Below the pieces are notes generated by a model. That model searched no databases. It had not been told where the DNA came from and worked only from the letters and a program-made list of their open reading frames with translations. Of a stretch of DNA of 64,000 nucleotides, positions 28,879 through 40,650 are shown one piece after another (position 1 is the first letter of the stretch; every line of letters begins with the position of its first letter). Made by a program: the position numbers and the translations under genes. Origin of the DNA: Azonexus sp. (GTDB taxonomy: Bacteria; Pseudomonadota; Gammaproteobacteria; Burkholderiales; Rhodocyclaceae); contig NZ_JAVBXX010000010.1 of the NCBI RefSeq assembly GCF_030824335.1, positions 1 to 64,000 of the forward strand, read 5' to 3'.

Positions 28879-28880
28879 GT

Positions 28881-31679
28881 TCAGTTGGCCTCCAGGTCGG
28901 GGCAAAACCGGGTTCGGAATTCGGCCAGGGCCGCTTCGGCTTCCCGAAAACGTAGCTGTCGCGTGGCATGGCTGACGTTCTGGAAGGCATCCATCCTACC
29001 GGATTCCGCCAACTGACTTTCAATGTCGTGCAGCAGGGCACGGGCCGCCAGTTTGTTGCCGGCCAGTTGAATGGCCAATTCGGCAAGTTCGGGCGCCAGC
29101 CGGGCCTGTTGTGCCGGCGCCAGCGGAATGGCCGGCGTGGCGGGCTGTACGAGCGTGGGCTGGAGGGCATTGGGCGCTGCGCCGGACAGGCTTTCCCGCG
29201 ATTCGGGCAATGTTGCGGTCGACCCGCTGTATTCGGCAAAAACCAGGGTGATGTGGAAGCAACTCCCCTCGCCCGGTACGCTATCCACCGTGATCGTTCC
29301 CCCCTGCAAGTCGACCAGGTTCTTGACGATGGAGAGGCCCAGCCCGGTGCCGCCAAAACGCCGGCTGATCGAGCTGTCGGCTTGGACGAAGGCAGAAAAT
29401 AGCTGCGCGATTGCCGCCGGTTCCAGACCAATCCCGGTATCGCACACCGAGAAACGCAGCGGCAGCCCCGCTGCCGTTACTGGCAGCGCGCTGACGGCGA
29501 GGCTGATCCGGCCGGCACTGGTGAATTTGATCGCGTTGCTGATCAGGTTCATCAATATCTGCTCAAGCCGCAAGGCATCACCGACTACATTGGCCGGCAA
29601 ATCGGGGGCCAGGCTGATACTCCAGGCCAAGCCCTTTTCCTGGCAGGGCAGTTCAAACAGGCTGGCGACGTTGCGGATGGGCTCAAGCAGCGGGAAGGCG
29701 GTCGTCTCGATGGGCATTTGACCGGCCTCGATCTTGGAGTAATCCAGCACATCATTGAGGATGCGCAACAAGGTCCGGGCGGCGCGGCGTACTTTCTGCA
29801 GATAATCCTTCTGGACCGGATTGAGGTCGGTCTCCAGCACCACCTGGGTCATGCCGATGATGGCATTCATCGGCGTGCGGATTTCATGGCTCATCGTGGC
29901 GACAAACTCGCTTTTGGCGCGGCTGGCGATTTCAGCGCTTTCACGGGCAGCTTGCAATGAGCTTTCGAGCGTCCGCTGGGCAGTGATATCACGATTGATG
30001 CCTATCATCATGCTCGGGCGGCCATCGCGCCCCGGCTCCAGAACGTAAGCCGCCTGGATGTGACGGATATCGCCGGCGCGGCCAAGCACCCGGAACTCAT
30101 CGGTTTGTACACCTGGATTGACTTGAGCCCAGGCCAGGCGGGCCTCGGAGGCAACGATGTCATCCGGGTGAACGCGGCTGCGCCAGAGGGCATAGTCGAG
30201 ATCGGCATCGGCCAGGTCCGGCGGTGCGTCGTACCAGCGGCGCACGCGTTCGTCCCAGAGCAAACTGTTGTCCTGCAAATTCAAGGACCAGATGCCGATA
30301 TCGGCCGCTTCCACCGCCAGTTCCAGGCGATGCAACAGCGCCAGGTTGCTTTGCTCCAGTTGCTTGCGCTCGGAAATATCGTTGAGGGCGACGATCACGA
30401 AAGGCTCGCCATCGAAGTGCAGCGTACTCAGGCTGATTTCGACCGGCAAGGTCCTGCCATTCAAGGCTCTGGCCTCGATATCACGACGAGCGCTCATCCG
30501 GCCATTGGCCGGTGTAGCGTGATAGCCGGCACGCAATTGGGCGTGAGTTGCGGCCATGGGAATAGGTACCAACTCCTCGACCAAGCGGCCGACCAGGCTG
30601 TCCTCACCGGACCCAAGCAAGGTTTCGGCATGCTTGTTGTTCATCACGATGCTGCCATCTTCGCTGACCAACAACATGGCAACCGGCGTACCCAGCAGGA
30701 TTTCCCGGGTCCGCGCCTCGCTTTCGTACAACTCGGCAGTACGCTCGGCGACCCGGGTTTCCAGCATCTGGTTGTTCTGCCGCAGCGCCTCGGCAGCGGC
30801 TTGCCGGCGCTGGAACTCACGCAATGCAATATGGCCGAGCAGCAAAATCACGCCATTGGCCAGCAAACCGAAAACCAGGGTGGTGATCGTATGGCCTTGC
30901 CAGGAAACCAGCGTGGCCTGGCGATCCAGGCGACCGATGACGTGAACCGGATAGCGCGCCGAGCGGAGCTGGCGGATGGTCTTGTCAGCTTCGTCGGGCA
31001 ACGACCATCTGTTAGTCAGACAATCCGGCAGGATGGCCGAACACACCAGCGCATGGCCCGAATCGAGCAAGACCTTGATGTCATGAGTCGGCGACGGTGC
31101 CAGAAATATGGCTTCGTGAAATCGATCCGGGGCAATACCGGCAGAAGCCACACCGACCAATTCTCCAACGCGGTTGCGGATAGCCCGACTGACCGGGATG
31201 AACGGCTGTTGCGTTGTCCGACCGTTTTGCGCATTGCCGATGAACAGCAGACTGGCATCCGGTACATCCAGGTGAGCGAGGAAATGCGGGCGATCCTGCA
31301 AGTCGATTTGTGGCGCGGGGAAGGCCAGGCTATGCAGCACCAAAGAACCATCCGGTGCAATCAGAGAAAGCCAGTTAAGCGAAGGGGTAATGCCATGGCG
31401 TCGAACCAGCAGCCGATGCACTTCGAGATCGTCGATGCGCAGCGGCTGACCATGAAAATGCACGGCCTCGGCGATACCGGAGAGCGTCCGGTCTACCTTG
31501 TCCAGTTGCGATTCCGTCCGCCGCAAGGCACCTTCCACGGCTTGCTGCAACGCCTGCTCGGCACTGCTGAGCGTTTCGTGATGACTGCGACGCAGATCGG
31601 CGACCAGCAGCAGGTCGGCCAGCAGGCAGAGCAAGCCAAGCAAGAGCATGGCCTGATGGCGTTTCAAGAAGGAAGGCAC
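28881..31679 (-). CDS. membrane sensor kinase with periplasmic Cache-like domain and two PAS domains
   Basis: 932 residues from GTG 31679 (AAGGA upstream). Helix 1 is at about 10-28. A periplasmic sensor follows with [17 protein letters not shown] and [15 protein letters not shown], and helix 2 is near 265-290 ([21 protein letters not shown]). PAS 1 ([19 protein letters not shown]) and PAS 2 ([17 protein letters not shown]) come next. HisKA has [16 protein letters not shown] and the HATPase has DTGIGL and [12 protein letters not shown]-terminal helical tail of about 110 residues could be HPt-like but no clear His motif was found. No receiver is present, so phosphate must go to the REC-containing proteins encoded next. 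It diverges from the aldehyde dehydrogenase gene. Confidence 0.88.
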   Translation of the reverse strand: MPSFLKRHQAMLLLGLLCLLADLLLVADLRRSHHETLSSAEQALQQAVEGALRRTESQLDKVDRTLSGIAEAVHFHGQPLRIDDLEVHRLLVRRHGITPSLNWLSLIAPDGSLVLHSLAFPAPQIDLQDRPHFLAHLDVPDASLLFIGNAQNGRTTQQPFIPVSRAIRNRVGELVGVASAGIAPDRFHEAIFLAPSPTHDIKVLLDSGHALVCSAILPDCLTNRWSLPDEADKTIRQLRSARYPVHVIGRLDRQATLVSWQGHTITTLVFGLLANGVILLLGHIALREFQRRQAAAEALRQNNQMLETRVAERTAELYESEARTREILLGTPVAMLLVSEDGSIVMNNKHAETLLGSGEDSLVGRLVEELVPIPMAATHAQLRAGYHATPANGRMSARRDIEARALNGRTLPVEISLSTLHFDGEPFVIVALNDISERKQLEQSNLALLHRLELAVEAADIGIWSLNLQDNSLLWDERVRRWYDAPPDLADADLDYALWRSRVHPDDIVASEARLAWAQVNPGVQTDEFRVLGRAGDIRHIQAAYVLEPGRDGRPSMMIGINRDITAQRTLESSLQAARESAEIASRAKSEFVATMSHEIRTPMNAIIGMTQVVLETDLNPVQKDYLQKVRRAARTLLRILNDVLDYSKIEAGQMPIETTAFPLLEPIRNVASLFELPCQEKGLAWSISLAPDLPANVVGDALRLEQILMNLISNAIKFTSAGRISLAVSALPVTAAGLPLRFSVCDTGIGLEPAAIAQLFSAFVQADSSISRRFGGTGLGLSIVKNLVDLQGGTITVDSVPGEGSCFHITLVFAEYSGSTATLPESRESLSGAAPNALQPTLVQPATPAIPLAPAQQARLAPELAELAIQLAGNKLAARALLHDIESQLAESGRMDAFQNVSHATRQLRFREAEAALAEFRTRFCPDLEAN

Positions 31680-31765
31680 GCGGAGTCATCCTTGATAATG
31701 GATAACGAGCATACAGGCGCCCGCCAACCAAAGGCAAGCCGACAGCAAGCGACTGCTCCATTGCT

Positions 31766-31775
31766 GAACACCTGT
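31766..31775. promoter_or_regulatory. candidate activator site, second copy of GAACACCTGT
   Basis: Same 10-mer as at 13934-13943, 113 bp upstream of the -24/-12 promoter at 31888. The 329-bp gap 31680-32008 otherwise holds only promoter and leader sequence for the divergent genes. Confidence 0.35.
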
Positions 31776-31887
31776 TGAGCCGTTGATCACGCGACTGCCC
31801 GCGAGAGACAACAACGAACCCGGCATACAAAACCCAAGCCTTTGAAAATTAGTCGTTTTATCCGGTTGACCGCAGAATTGGCATGGC

Positions 31888-31903
31888 TGGCACACGGCAT
31901 GCA
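31888..31903 (+). promoter_or_regulatory. sigma-54 promoter of the aldehyde dehydrogenase operon
   Basis: TGGCACACGGCATGCA has GG and GC at the correct spacing and departs from consensus at two positions (A for G after the first block, ATGC for TTGC). The expected start is near 31915, about 95 nt before ATG 32009. Confidence 0.75.
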
Positions 31904-32008
31904 CATAAGACGGCACGAGTCACGGCAGGTCGTCATCACGAAACAACCGAATCTGCCGGCCTTGAGTTACCCCGTTCGCAACTTCGTTCAAGAATACTGG
32001 AGACAAAT

Positions 32009-33529
32009 ATGATTTATGCAGCTCCCGGCGCCGCTGGCGCAAAGATCGCCTACAAGGCTCAGTACAACAACTTCATCGGTGGCCAGTGGGTCGCCCCGGT
32101 CAAGGGTGAATATTTCGACGTGGTCACCCCGACGACCGGCAAGGTTTACACCAAGGCCGCCCGTTCCACCGCCGAAGACATCGAGCTGGCCCTCGACGCC
32201 GCTCACGCTGCTGCTGATGCCTGGGGCAAGACCAGTGTCGCCGAACGTTCCAACCTGCTGCTGAAGATTGCCGACCGCCTGGAAGCCAATCTGGAAACCC
32301 TGGCCTACGCCGAAACCGTCGATAACGGCAAGGCCATCCGCGAAACGCTGAACGCCGACATCCCGCTGACCATCGACCACTTCCGTTACTTCGCCGGTTG
32401 CCTGCGCTCGCAGGAAGGCGCCCTGTCCGACATCGACGAAAACACCGTCGCTTACCACTACCACGAGCCGCTCGGCGTCGTCGGCCAGATCATCCCCTGG
32501 AACTTCCCGATTCTGATGGCGGCCTGGAAACTGGCCCCGGCCATTGGTGCTGGTAACTGCGTGGTCCTGAAGCCGGCCGAATCGACCCCGATCTCCATCC
32601 TGATCCTGGCCGAACTGATCGCCGACCTGCTGCCGCCGGGCGTCCTGAACATCGTCAATGGTTTCGGTCGCGAAGCCGGCATGCCGCTCGCCACCAGCAA
32701 GCGCATCGCCAAGATCGCCTTCACCGGCTCGACCTCCACCGGCCGCGTCATCGCTCAAGCCGCTGCCAACAACCTGATCCCGGCCACGCTGGAACTGGGT
32801 GGCAAGTCGCCGAACATCTTCTTCGCCGACGTGATGGACAAGGATGATGGCTTCCTCGACAAGGCCATCGAAGGCATGGTGCTGTTCGCCTTCAACCAGG
32901 GTGAAGTGTGTACCTGCCCGAGCCGCGCGCTGATCCAGGAATCGATCTACGACAAGTTCATGGAACGCGTGCTGGCCCGCGTTGCCGCCATCAAGCAGGG
33001 CAACCCGCTCGACACCGACTGCATGATGGGTGCCCAGGCATCGCAAGAGCAGATGACCAAGATCATGTCCTACCTCGACGTGGGCAAGCAGGAAGGCGCT
33101 GAATGCCTGATCGGCGGCGCCCGTGCCATCCTCGAAGGCGACCTGGCCGGCGGCTACTACATCCAGCCGACCCTGTTCAAGGGCCACAACAAGATGCGCA
33201 TCTTCCAGGAAGAAATCTTCGGACCGGTTCTGGCCGTGACCACCTTCAAGGACGAAGCCGAAGCCCTGGCCATCGCCAACGACACCCTGTACGGCCTCGG
33301 CGCCGGCGTCTGGAGCCGCAACGGCAACGTCGCCTACCGCATGGGTCGCGCCATCAAGGCCGGCCGCGTATGGACCAATTGCTACCACGCCTACCCGGCA
33401 CACGCAGCATTCGGCGGTTACAAGGAATCCGGCATCGGTCGCGAAACCCACAAGGTCATGCTGGACCACTATCAACAGACGAAGAACCTGCTTGTTTCCT
33501 ACAGCGAAAACAAGCTGGGCTTCTTCTAA
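32009..33529 (+). CDS. exaC: NAD-dependent aldehyde dehydrogenase (ExaC/AcoD type)
   Basis: 506 residues from ATG 32009 with GGAGA upstream; the longer frame starts within the leader and is rejected. Family motifs are [25 protein letters not shown] (NAD fold), LELGGKSPN (catalytic-site Glu), [13 protein letters not shown] (nucleophilic Cys in EVCTC) and EEIFGPVL. It converts acetaldehyde and related aldehydes, the products of the quinoprotein dehydrogenases, to acids in the cytoplasm. It is followed by a DUF779 gene, the usual partner of this class of dehydrogenase. The sigma-54 promoter suggests control by the AcoR-like activator at 38641. Confidence 0.93.
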   Translation: MIYAAPGAAGAKIAYKAQYNNFIGGQWVAPVKGEYFDVVTPTTGKVYTKAARSTAEDIELALDAAHAAADAWGKTSVAERSNLLLKIADRLEANLETLAYAETVDNGKAIRETLNADIPLTIDHFRYFAGCLRSQEGALSDIDENTVAYHYHEPLGVVGQIIPWNFPILMAAWKLAPAIGAGNCVVLKPAESTPISILILAELIADLLPPGVLNIVNGFGREAGMPLATSKRIAKIAFTGSTSTGRVIAQAAANNLIPATLELGGKSPNIFFADVMDKDDGFLDKAIEGMVLFAFNQGEVCTCPSRALIQESIYDKFMERVLARVAAIKQGNPLDTDCMMGAQASQEQMTKIMSYLDVGKQEGAECLIGGARAILEGDLAGGYYIQPTLFKGHNKMRIFQEEIFGPVLAVTTFKDEAEALAIANDTLYGLGAGVWSRNGNVAYRMGRAIKAGRVWTNCYHAYPAHAAFGGYKESGIGRETHKVMLDHYQQTKNLLVSYSENKLGFF

Positions 33530-33570
33530 ACCGCGTATCTCCTCCACTGGCCCAGTTTGCGGGCAACTCT

Positions 33571-33598
33571 TAGGGGGCGGGCAACCGCCCCCCTTTTT
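33571..33598 (+). terminator. hairpin with T tract between exaC and DUF779 genes
   Basis: GGGGGCGGG / CCGCCCCC stem followed by six T residues. It may attenuate transcription into the DUF779 and cytochrome genes. Confidence 0.7.
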
Positions 33599-33610
33599 TA
33601 GGAGAAAACC

Positions 33611-33982
33611 ATGGTCGACCGCGTTATTGCCACCCCGGCTACGCTGGAACTGATCGCGCTCCTGAAACAGCGCTACGGCCCCGCCCTGCTCTTCCACCAA
33701 TCCGGTGGTTGCTGCGACAACAGCGCAGCCAATTGCTACCTGCCCACCGACCTGACCATTGGCCCCTACGACGTGCATCTGGGTGATATCGGCGATGTGC
33801 CTTTCTATATCAGCGCCTCGCAATACGAATACTGGAAGCACACGCAATTGATCATCGATGTGATCGATGGCCAGGGCGGTACTTTTTCACTCGAAGGCAA
33901 TACCGGCAAGGCTTTCCACACCCGTTCGCGACTGTTCACCGACAGCGAATGGCGCGAACTGCAGGCCGCCGGACTCGTCTGA
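33611..33982 (+). CDS. DUF779 protein, aldehyde dehydrogenase partner
   Basis: 123 residues; motifs ALLFHQSGGCCDNSAANCYLP and FYISASQYEYWKHTQLIIDVIDG are those of DUF779. The cysteine-rich HQSGGCC segment could bind metal. Genes of this family almost always follow an aldehyde dehydrogenase of the ExaC/AcoD type, as here, but no activity is established. GGAGAAAACC is the ribosome-binding site. Confidence 0.9.
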   Translation: MVDRVIATPATLELIALLKQRYGPALLFHQSGGCCDNSAANCYLPTDLTIGPYDVHLGDIGDVPFYISASQYEYWKHTQLIIDVIDGQGGTFSLEGNTGKAFHTRSRLFTDSEWRELQAAGLV

Positions 33983-33999
33983 CATTGCAAGGAATCATC

Positions 34000-34326
34000 A
34001 TGAAACAATTCACCAAACTGATGTTGCCGCTGCTGGCGGCTGGACTATTGATCAACGCCGCGCCGGTCAGCGCGAGCGAAGCCATCGTCAAGAAGGCCCG
34101 CTGCGTGGCCTGCCATGCCGTCGATAGCAAGCGCGTCGGCCCGGCTTACAAAGAAGTTGCCGCCAAGTACAAGGGCGACAGCAAAGCGCCCGCGCAACTG
34201 TTCGAGAAGGTTCGTCACGGCGGTTCGGGTAACTGGGGCAATGTACCGATGCTGCCGCACCCGGCCGACAAGATCAGCGATGACGACCTGAAGGCCGCCG
34301 TCGCCTGGATTCTCTCGCTGGAATAA
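34000..34326 (+). CDS. small periplasmic cytochrome c (c551/c552 type)
   Basis: 108 residues from ATG 34000 (AAGGAA upstream). Signal peptide: LMLPLLAAGLLINAAPVSA. It has a CVACH haem site, the VGPAYKEVAAKYKGD segment and the axial Met in NVPMLPHP. This is the layout of the Pseudomonas cytochrome c551 class, about 80 mature residues. It lies 17 nt after DUF779, likely on the same transcript, and is an electron carrier. Confidence 0.88.
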   Translation: MKQFTKLMLPLLAAGLLINAAPVSASEAIVKKARCVACHAVDSKRVGPAYKEVAAKYKGDSKAPAQLFEKVRHGGSGNWGNVPMLPHPADKISDDDLKAAVAWILSLE

Positions 34327-34386
34327 GCCCCCCCCCAAGGCTGGCTTTGCTGCATCACGCAAGCCAGCCTTTCCTTCAGGGCTGAT

Positions 34387-35538
34387 TTACTTGCCACCTA
34401 CCGGCGTCAGACGCAGCAACTTGCCATCTGGCGCATCGGTCAGCAGGTAGAGCAAACCATCCGGCCCCTGCCGGACATCCCGGATACGCCCCTGTTGCCC
34501 GACCAGCAAACGCTCTTCATGCCGTATGCGCTCGCCGTCGAGCTCCAGCCGAACCAGCATCTGGAACTTGAGCGCCCCGACGAACAGATTGCCGCGCCAG
34601 GCCGGAAAACGATCGGCCGTATAGAAGGCCATACCGGACGGTGCGATTGATGGCGTCCACTGATGCAGCGGCTGTTCCAGACCGGCCTGCTGAGTACCGA
34701 CACCAATTTTCGTCCCAAAACCGTAGTTGACCCCATAAGTAATGGTCGGCCAGCCATAGTTGCGCCCGGCCCGCACCACGTTGATCTCGTCGCCCCCCTG
34801 CGGGCCATGTTCATGCGTCCATAGCTCGCCGCTCGCCGGATGCAGGGCCGCCCCCTGCACGCTGCGATGGCCCAGGCTGAAAATCTCCGGCCGCACACCG
34901 GGCTTGCCTTGCCAGGGATTGTCCTGCGGCACGCGACCGTCGTCATGCAGGCGCACCAGTTTGCCGGCCAGATCATCCGGTTTCTGGGCGCGGGCCATCT
35001 CGCCGCGATCCCCTTGGGTGATGTAGAGAAAGCCCGCCCGATCAAACACCAGACGGGAGCCGAAATGGACGCCGCCATTCGATTTCGGCTGTTGCCGATA
35101 AATGACCTGCAGGCCCTCCAGACGATTGCCAGCACGATCCGACACCCAGCGCCCGCGTGCCACTTCCGTCCCCACGCCACCTGCCCCGGCGGCCGAATAA
35201 CTCAGATAGACCCAGCCATTTGCGGCAAACTCCGGATGCAAAACCACATCAAGCAAACCACCCTGACCAACAGCCGCCACGGCAGGGACACCACTTACCG
35301 GCTGCGGATCAAGCGTACCGTCAGCGGCCAGCAGGCGCAGGCGTCCAGCCCGTTCAGTCACCAGGTAACGGCCGTCCGGCAAAAATGCCAGGCTCCACGG
35401 ATGCACCAGGCCGCCAGCCACCTGCTCAACGCGAAAACTCGCTTTTTCACTGCCTATGGGTAGCGGCGCAGCCTGTGCTGCGACACAGGACAAGCTCAGA
35501 CAGCAGACAAACAAATGATGGAACGCTCGATTGATCAT
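34387..35538 (-). CDS. soluble PQQ-dependent sugar dehydrogenase family protein
   Basis: 383 residues from ATG 35538. Signal peptide: LFVCCLSLSCVAAQA. It is a six-bladed propeller of the soluble glucose/aldose sugar dehydrogenase family: GGLVHPWSLAFLPDGRYLVTER, GQGGLLDVVLHPEF, ITQGDRGE, IFSLGHRSVQGAALHP, HEHGPQGGDEIN, NYGWPTITYG and PSIAPSGMAFY. The His of LVHPW and the HEHGPQGGDE region are typical of the active site and PQQ/calcium region. It would oxidise sugars or related compounds in the periplasm. It is separated from the b561 gene upstream by a terminator hairpin. Confidence 0.88.
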   Translation of the reverse strand: MINRAFHHLFVCCLSLSCVAAQAAPLPIGSEKASFRVEQVAGGLVHPWSLAFLPDGRYLVTERAGRLRLLAADGTLDPQPVSGVPAVAAVGQGGLLDVVLHPEFAANGWVYLSYSAAGAGGVGTEVARGRWVSDRAGNRLEGLQVIYRQQPKSNGGVHFGSRLVFDRAGFLYITQGDRGEMARAQKPDDLAGKLVRLHDDGRVPQDNPWQGKPGVRPEIFSLGHRSVQGAALHPASGELWTHEHGPQGGDEINVVRAGRNYGWPTITYGVNYGFGTKIGVGTQQAGLEQPLHQWTPSIAPSGMAFYTADRFPAWRGNLFVGALKFQMLVRLELDGERIRHEERLLVGQQGRIRDVRQGPDGLLYLLTDAPDGKLLRLTPVGGK

Positions 35539-35603
35539 CTCGGCCTCACTTAATTGTGCGGGAGGGATCATTATCGGCGGGCAAGCCGGAGCATTTCAAA
35601 AAT

Positions 35604-35632
35604 ATTGTGGAGCACCGGGTGCTCCACAAAAC
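35604..35632 (-). terminator. terminator of the pedF-moxJ-propeller-b561 operon
   Basis: TTGTGGAGCACC / GGTGCTCCACAA perfect stem, followed on the minus strand by TATTTTTG. It lies 14 nt after the b561 stop. Confidence 0.75.
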
Positions 35633-35645
35633 AACAGGTGTTCAA

Positions 35646-36176
35646 TTATTGATCACGCCGACCAGGCAACATTCGCCTCAATGTCCCGTCACGCAAAAAA
35701 ACATGTTTCAGCGCACCGAGCAGATGCAATGCGATCAAGCCGGCTCCGCCCCAGACGACAATCAGATGCAATTGTTTGAACAGGGCGTTCAACGACTCAT
35801 CGGCCGGAAACAATTTCGGTAACTCGATACCGAAAAATTTGACTGCATAAGGCGTGAAAGCCGAAGCCAGATAACCGGCCAGCGGTGCCAACAGCAGGAA
35901 AACATACAAGCCGCCGTGCACGCGTTTGGCCAGAAAAGCCTCCCGGCCCTGGCCTATGGCCGGCGGTGCCGGATGACGCGCACGCCAGGCGAGGCGCAGG
36001 CCGACCAGCAACAAGGCGAGCAAGCCCAGCGACTTGTGCAGCCCGTAGGCGGCGCTGCGCTCCGCCCCCTTCGGCAGGTCGGTCATCGTCCAGCCCAGCC
36101 AGAGCAACCAGACGATCAGGATGGCCTGCCCCCAGTGCAAGGCCATCGCCGTCAGCGTATAGCGTGGCTGGCTCAT
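35646..36176 (-). CDS. cytochrome b561
   Basis: 176 residues with four membrane helices: ALHWGQAILIVWLLWLGW, GLHKSLGLLALLLVGLRLAW, GGLYVFLLLAPLAGYLAS and LHLIVVWGGAGLIALHLLGALKH. Haem-ligand histidines are available in ALHWG, GLHKS, QLHLI and ALHLL, matching the bacterial b561 fold. It could pass electrons between the periplasmic carriers and the quinone pool. The start overlaps the propeller gene stop by 4 nt. Confidence 0.87.
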   Translation of the reverse strand: MSQPRYTLTAMALHWGQAILIVWLLWLGWTMTDLPKGAERSAAYGLHKSLGLLALLLVGLRLAWRARHPAPPAIGQGREAFLAKRVHGGLYVFLLLAPLAGYLASAFTPYAVKFFGIELPKLFPADESLNALFKQLHLIVVWGGAGLIALHLLGALKHVFLRDGTLRRMLPGRRDQ

Positions 36177-37105
36177 TGAATGCCAACCCCCCAGGGCAAT
36201 TCACCCACTGCGATATCACGCAGCTTCTGCAAGCTTGCCGTATCGATCACCGAAACGCTGCCTGACCGGCCATTGGCGACGTAAAGCTTGCCGCCATCCG
36301 GCGTCAATGCCATGTTCCAGGGGCGTTTGCCGACCGGAATCGTCGCAATCACCGCATTACTGCCCACGTCGATGGCCATCACCGAGGCGTCACGCCCGTT
36401 CGACACGAAGACCCGCTTGCCATCCGGATGCACGGCAATCCCGTTTGGATACTGACCGGCCGGAATCTCGGCAATCGTCCGGCGCTGGGCAACGTCAATG
36501 ACGTAGACCTTGCCGGCCAATTCACTGGCCACGTAGGCGCGGCTACCATCAGGCAGGAAACCGATCCCGCGTGGCCGCAGACCGACTGGAATGCTGGCGA
36601 CCTGGCGTTGCGCCGTGACATCGATCACGTCAACCTGTTCGGCTTCCTCTGCACTGACATACAACCAGCGGCCGTCCGGACTGAATACGGCATGTTCCGG
36701 ATTACGCCCGCTGACCTTGATGCGTGCCAGCGCCTGAGTCGCCGGCAGACTCAGCAACAGGATGCTGTTGTCGTCTTCGACGGCCACGGCCAGCAACTTG
36801 CCATCACGGGAAATACTCACCCCCTCCGGCGAATCGCCGACCGGCACCGAACGCGCCAGCTTACCCGTCGCCTTGTCTACCACCAGCAGACTGCCCGTTT
36901 TGCCATCCGTCAGATAAAGACGGGTTTCATCCAGCGCGATGCCGCGCGGTCGCTGACCGACCGGGAAGTCGCCACGACGCTGGTCGGTCGCCGTATCGAT
37001 GACGCTGATACTGGCGCTCTTTTCATTCGGGACGTAAGCCAGTGGCCCTGCGATGACCGTGCCGGCAAACAGCAGGGGCAAGAGGGAGAGCATTTTCAGT
37101 CGCAT
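36173..37105 (-). CDS. PQQ-dependent catabolism-associated beta-propeller protein
   Basis: 310 residues with a signal peptide (LLPLLFAGTVIAGPLA). It is made of YVTN-type blades about 40 residues long: YVPNEKSASISVIDTATDQ, LYLTDGKTGSLLVVDKATGK, LYVSAEEAEQVDVIDVTAQ, AYVASELAGKVYVIDVAQR, VFVSNGRDASVMAIDVG and LYVANGRSGSVSVIDTA. Such proteins accompany alcohol-oxidising quinoprotein clusters; the function is unknown. It lies between the MoxJ-like and b561 genes. Confidence 0.9.
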   Translation of the reverse strand: MRLKMLSLLPLLFAGTVIAGPLAYVPNEKSASISVIDTATDQRRGDFPVGQRPRGIALDETRLYLTDGKTGSLLVVDKATGKLARSVPVGDSPEGVSISRDGKLLAVAVEDDNSILLLSLPATQALARIKVSGRNPEHAVFSPDGRWLYVSAEEAEQVDVIDVTAQRQVASIPVGLRPRGIGFLPDGSRAYVASELAGKVYVIDVAQRRTIAEIPAGQYPNGIAVHPDGKRVFVSNGRDASVMAIDVGSNAVIATIPVGKRPWNMALTPDGGKLYVANGRSGSVSVIDTASLQKLRDIAVGELPWGVGIQ

Positions 37106-37112
37106 GATGGCC

Positions 37113-37958
37113 TCAAGCAGACGTGTGAGTTACACCGTACTGGCGGAAGATCGCAGCAATGCTGCCATCCCGTTTCAGCTCGGCGACAATGCTGGCGATG
37201 GCCGTTGCCAGCGCCTGTTCCTCGGCCTTGACGGCCATACCCACCGGCCAGCTATCCACCTGCAACTCGGCAAAACGCACGGCATCCAGCGGGAAGCGGC
37301 TTTTGTCCTGCACCGCCGATTCAAGCTCGGCACGCGGCGCCAGAATGGCCGAAATGCTGCCTTGCGCAAGGGCCTTGCCAGCATCGGTCACACTGGTGAA
37401 ATGCACGACGTTTTCACGCAAACGCCCGTTCAGCACGCCGAGCAAAAACGAGTCGGCCAGCGACGCAGTCTCAACGCCGATTTTTTCCCGGGTAAAGACT
37501 TCAAGAGCCACGGCGGCCGAACCCGACACGGCCGGCACACGCTCCGGATTACGAGCCAGCGCCAGCGTCTCGCGGTGATAAGCACCGAAAATGCGTACCT
37601 TGTCATTGGCGCGGGCCAAAACTTCATCGACCGGCACATGCAGCATCAGGTCAGCCGGTTGGGTCCCGAGGTAATGCCCCTTCCAGACCATGTTGCGCAG
37701 ATCGTCATTCATGTCCTCGTCGGCATTGAAGCCGACGATTTCAGCCGTCACCCCCAGACGGCTGGCAATGGCCCGCCCGATATCGGCATCAATCCCCTTG
37801 CCGCCCGGCAGCGAATAAGGCGGAAAATCGTTGTAGACCGCAACACGCAAGCGACCGCGCTGACGAATGAGATCCAGCGTCTCGGCCCAGGCCGGTAGAG
37901 CAAAACCGATGGGCAAGGCGGCCAGCGCCTTGAGCCAGCGACGACGATCATTCTTCAT
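37113..37958 (-). CDS. MoxJ/XoxJ-like periplasmic substrate-binding protein
   Basis: 281 residues with a twin-arginine-like start (RRRWLKALAALPIGFALPAWA). The bacterial solute-binding family 3 fold has LRVAVYNDFPPYSLPGGKGIDADIGRAIASRLG and ITSVTDAGKAL-type segments. It belongs to the quinoprotein-associated group that includes MxaJ and XoxJ, which act on the dehydrogenase rather than with a transporter; no permease or ATPase is nearby. It overlaps the pedF stop by 11 nt. Confidence 0.87.
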   Translation of the reverse strand: MKNDRRRWLKALAALPIGFALPAWAETLDLIRQRGRLRVAVYNDFPPYSLPGGKGIDADIGRAIASRLGVTAEIVGFNADEDMNDDLRNMVWKGHYLGTQPADLMLHVPVDEVLARANDKVRIFGAYHRETLALARNPERVPAVSGSAAVALEVFTREKIGVETASLADSFLLGVLNGRLRENVVHFTSVTDAGKALAQGSISAILAPRAELESAVQDKSRFPLDAVRFAELQVDSWPVGMAVKAEEQALATAIASIVAELKRDGSIAAIFRQYGVTHTSA

Positions 37959-38376
37959 GGACGGTCTCCAGCCAGGCCCGGATGGCCCACATGGCTTCCT
38001 GGCTCAGCGTTCCTTCGAACGGCGGCATGTAAACACGACCATCGCGCACAGCGCCTTTCCGGATACGCTGCATGAAGATTTCGTCGCCTTCGTCGCCTTT
38101 GGGCAAATAGCGTAGATCCGGGGCAATGCCGCCGGAAACCGCCCCGAGACCATGACAGCGCGCACAGTTCTGATTGAAGGCCGAATCGCCGATCCGGATT
38201 GCCGTCTTGTCCTGGCGGTAAGGATTGGCTGCCTGCCAGTCGTTACCAAGATTTTTCAGACCGGTAATATCCACCGCCTGCGGTACGACATCACCGTGCG
38301 CGATGGCATGCGGCACAGGCAGTGCGAAAGCCAGCGCGGCAAACAGCGCGGCAAGAGGATTGATTGAATGCTTCAC
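37948..38376 (-). CDS. pedF: cytochrome c550 PedF
   Basis: 142 residues. Signal peptide: LAALFAALAFALPVPHAIA. The mature start HGDVVPQAVDITGLKNLG, the ANPYRQDKTAIRIG segment, haem site CARCHGLGAVSGGIAPDLR and probable axial Met in VYMPPFEG match PedF cytochromes, which accept electrons from quinoprotein alcohol dehydrogenases. It is a clear paralogue of the cytochrome at 16078. It is the first gene of a sigma-54-type operon with moxJ-like, propeller and b561 genes. Confidence 0.9.
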   Translation of the reverse strand: MKHSINPLAALFAALAFALPVPHAIAHGDVVPQAVDITGLKNLGNDWQAANPYRQDKTAIRIGDSAFNQNCARCHGLGAVSGGIAPDLRYLPKGDEGDEIFMQRIRKGAVRDGRVYMPPFEGTLSQEAMWAIRAWLETVHEE

Positions 38377-38425
38377 AGAGGGCTCCTTTGGTTATTGTGA
38401 CTGACTGCTTGTAAGCGGACTCGTC

Positions 38426-38441
38426 TGCAATCCCCGTGCCA
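38426..38441 (-). promoter_or_regulatory. sigma-54 promoter of the pedF operon
   Basis: The minus strand reads TGGCACGGGGATTGCA, a perfect -24/-12 element. The expected start is near 38414, about 38 nt before ATG 38376. Confidence 0.87.
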
Positions 38442-38519
38442 GTACAATTCGCCCAAGCTCAAATCAATACTCGCAACGTTCTGGCGCAGACGATCCCGCA
38501 ACATCGCCACAAGGGTTCC

Positions 38520-38535
38520 TGGCACGCCCCTTGCG
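38520..38535 (+). promoter_or_regulatory. sigma-54 promoter of the acoR-like gene
   Basis: TGGCACGCCCCTTGCG is a consensus -24/-12 element on the plus strand, about 105 nt before the regulator's ATG. It diverges from the pedF promoter, with 78 bp between the two elements. The activator may thus drive its own gene. Confidence 0.8.
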
Positions 38536-38640
38536 AATGGGAAGACAGAAACTGTGCTGCACATTGCTGATAAATTAAGCAATGTGTTAAATTATTAAAC
38601 AGTACAAAAATAATAAATATTACAAATCACTGGAGAGACG

Positions 38641-40635
<1,995 letters not shown>

Positions 40636-40650
40636 ATTGGGGTGGCCGGC

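Noticed and set aside
31988-33847. 619-codon open frame on the minus strand
   Set aside because: Antisense to the aldehyde dehydrogenase and DUF779 genes; low-complexity Gly/Val/Asp-rich product typical of shadows.
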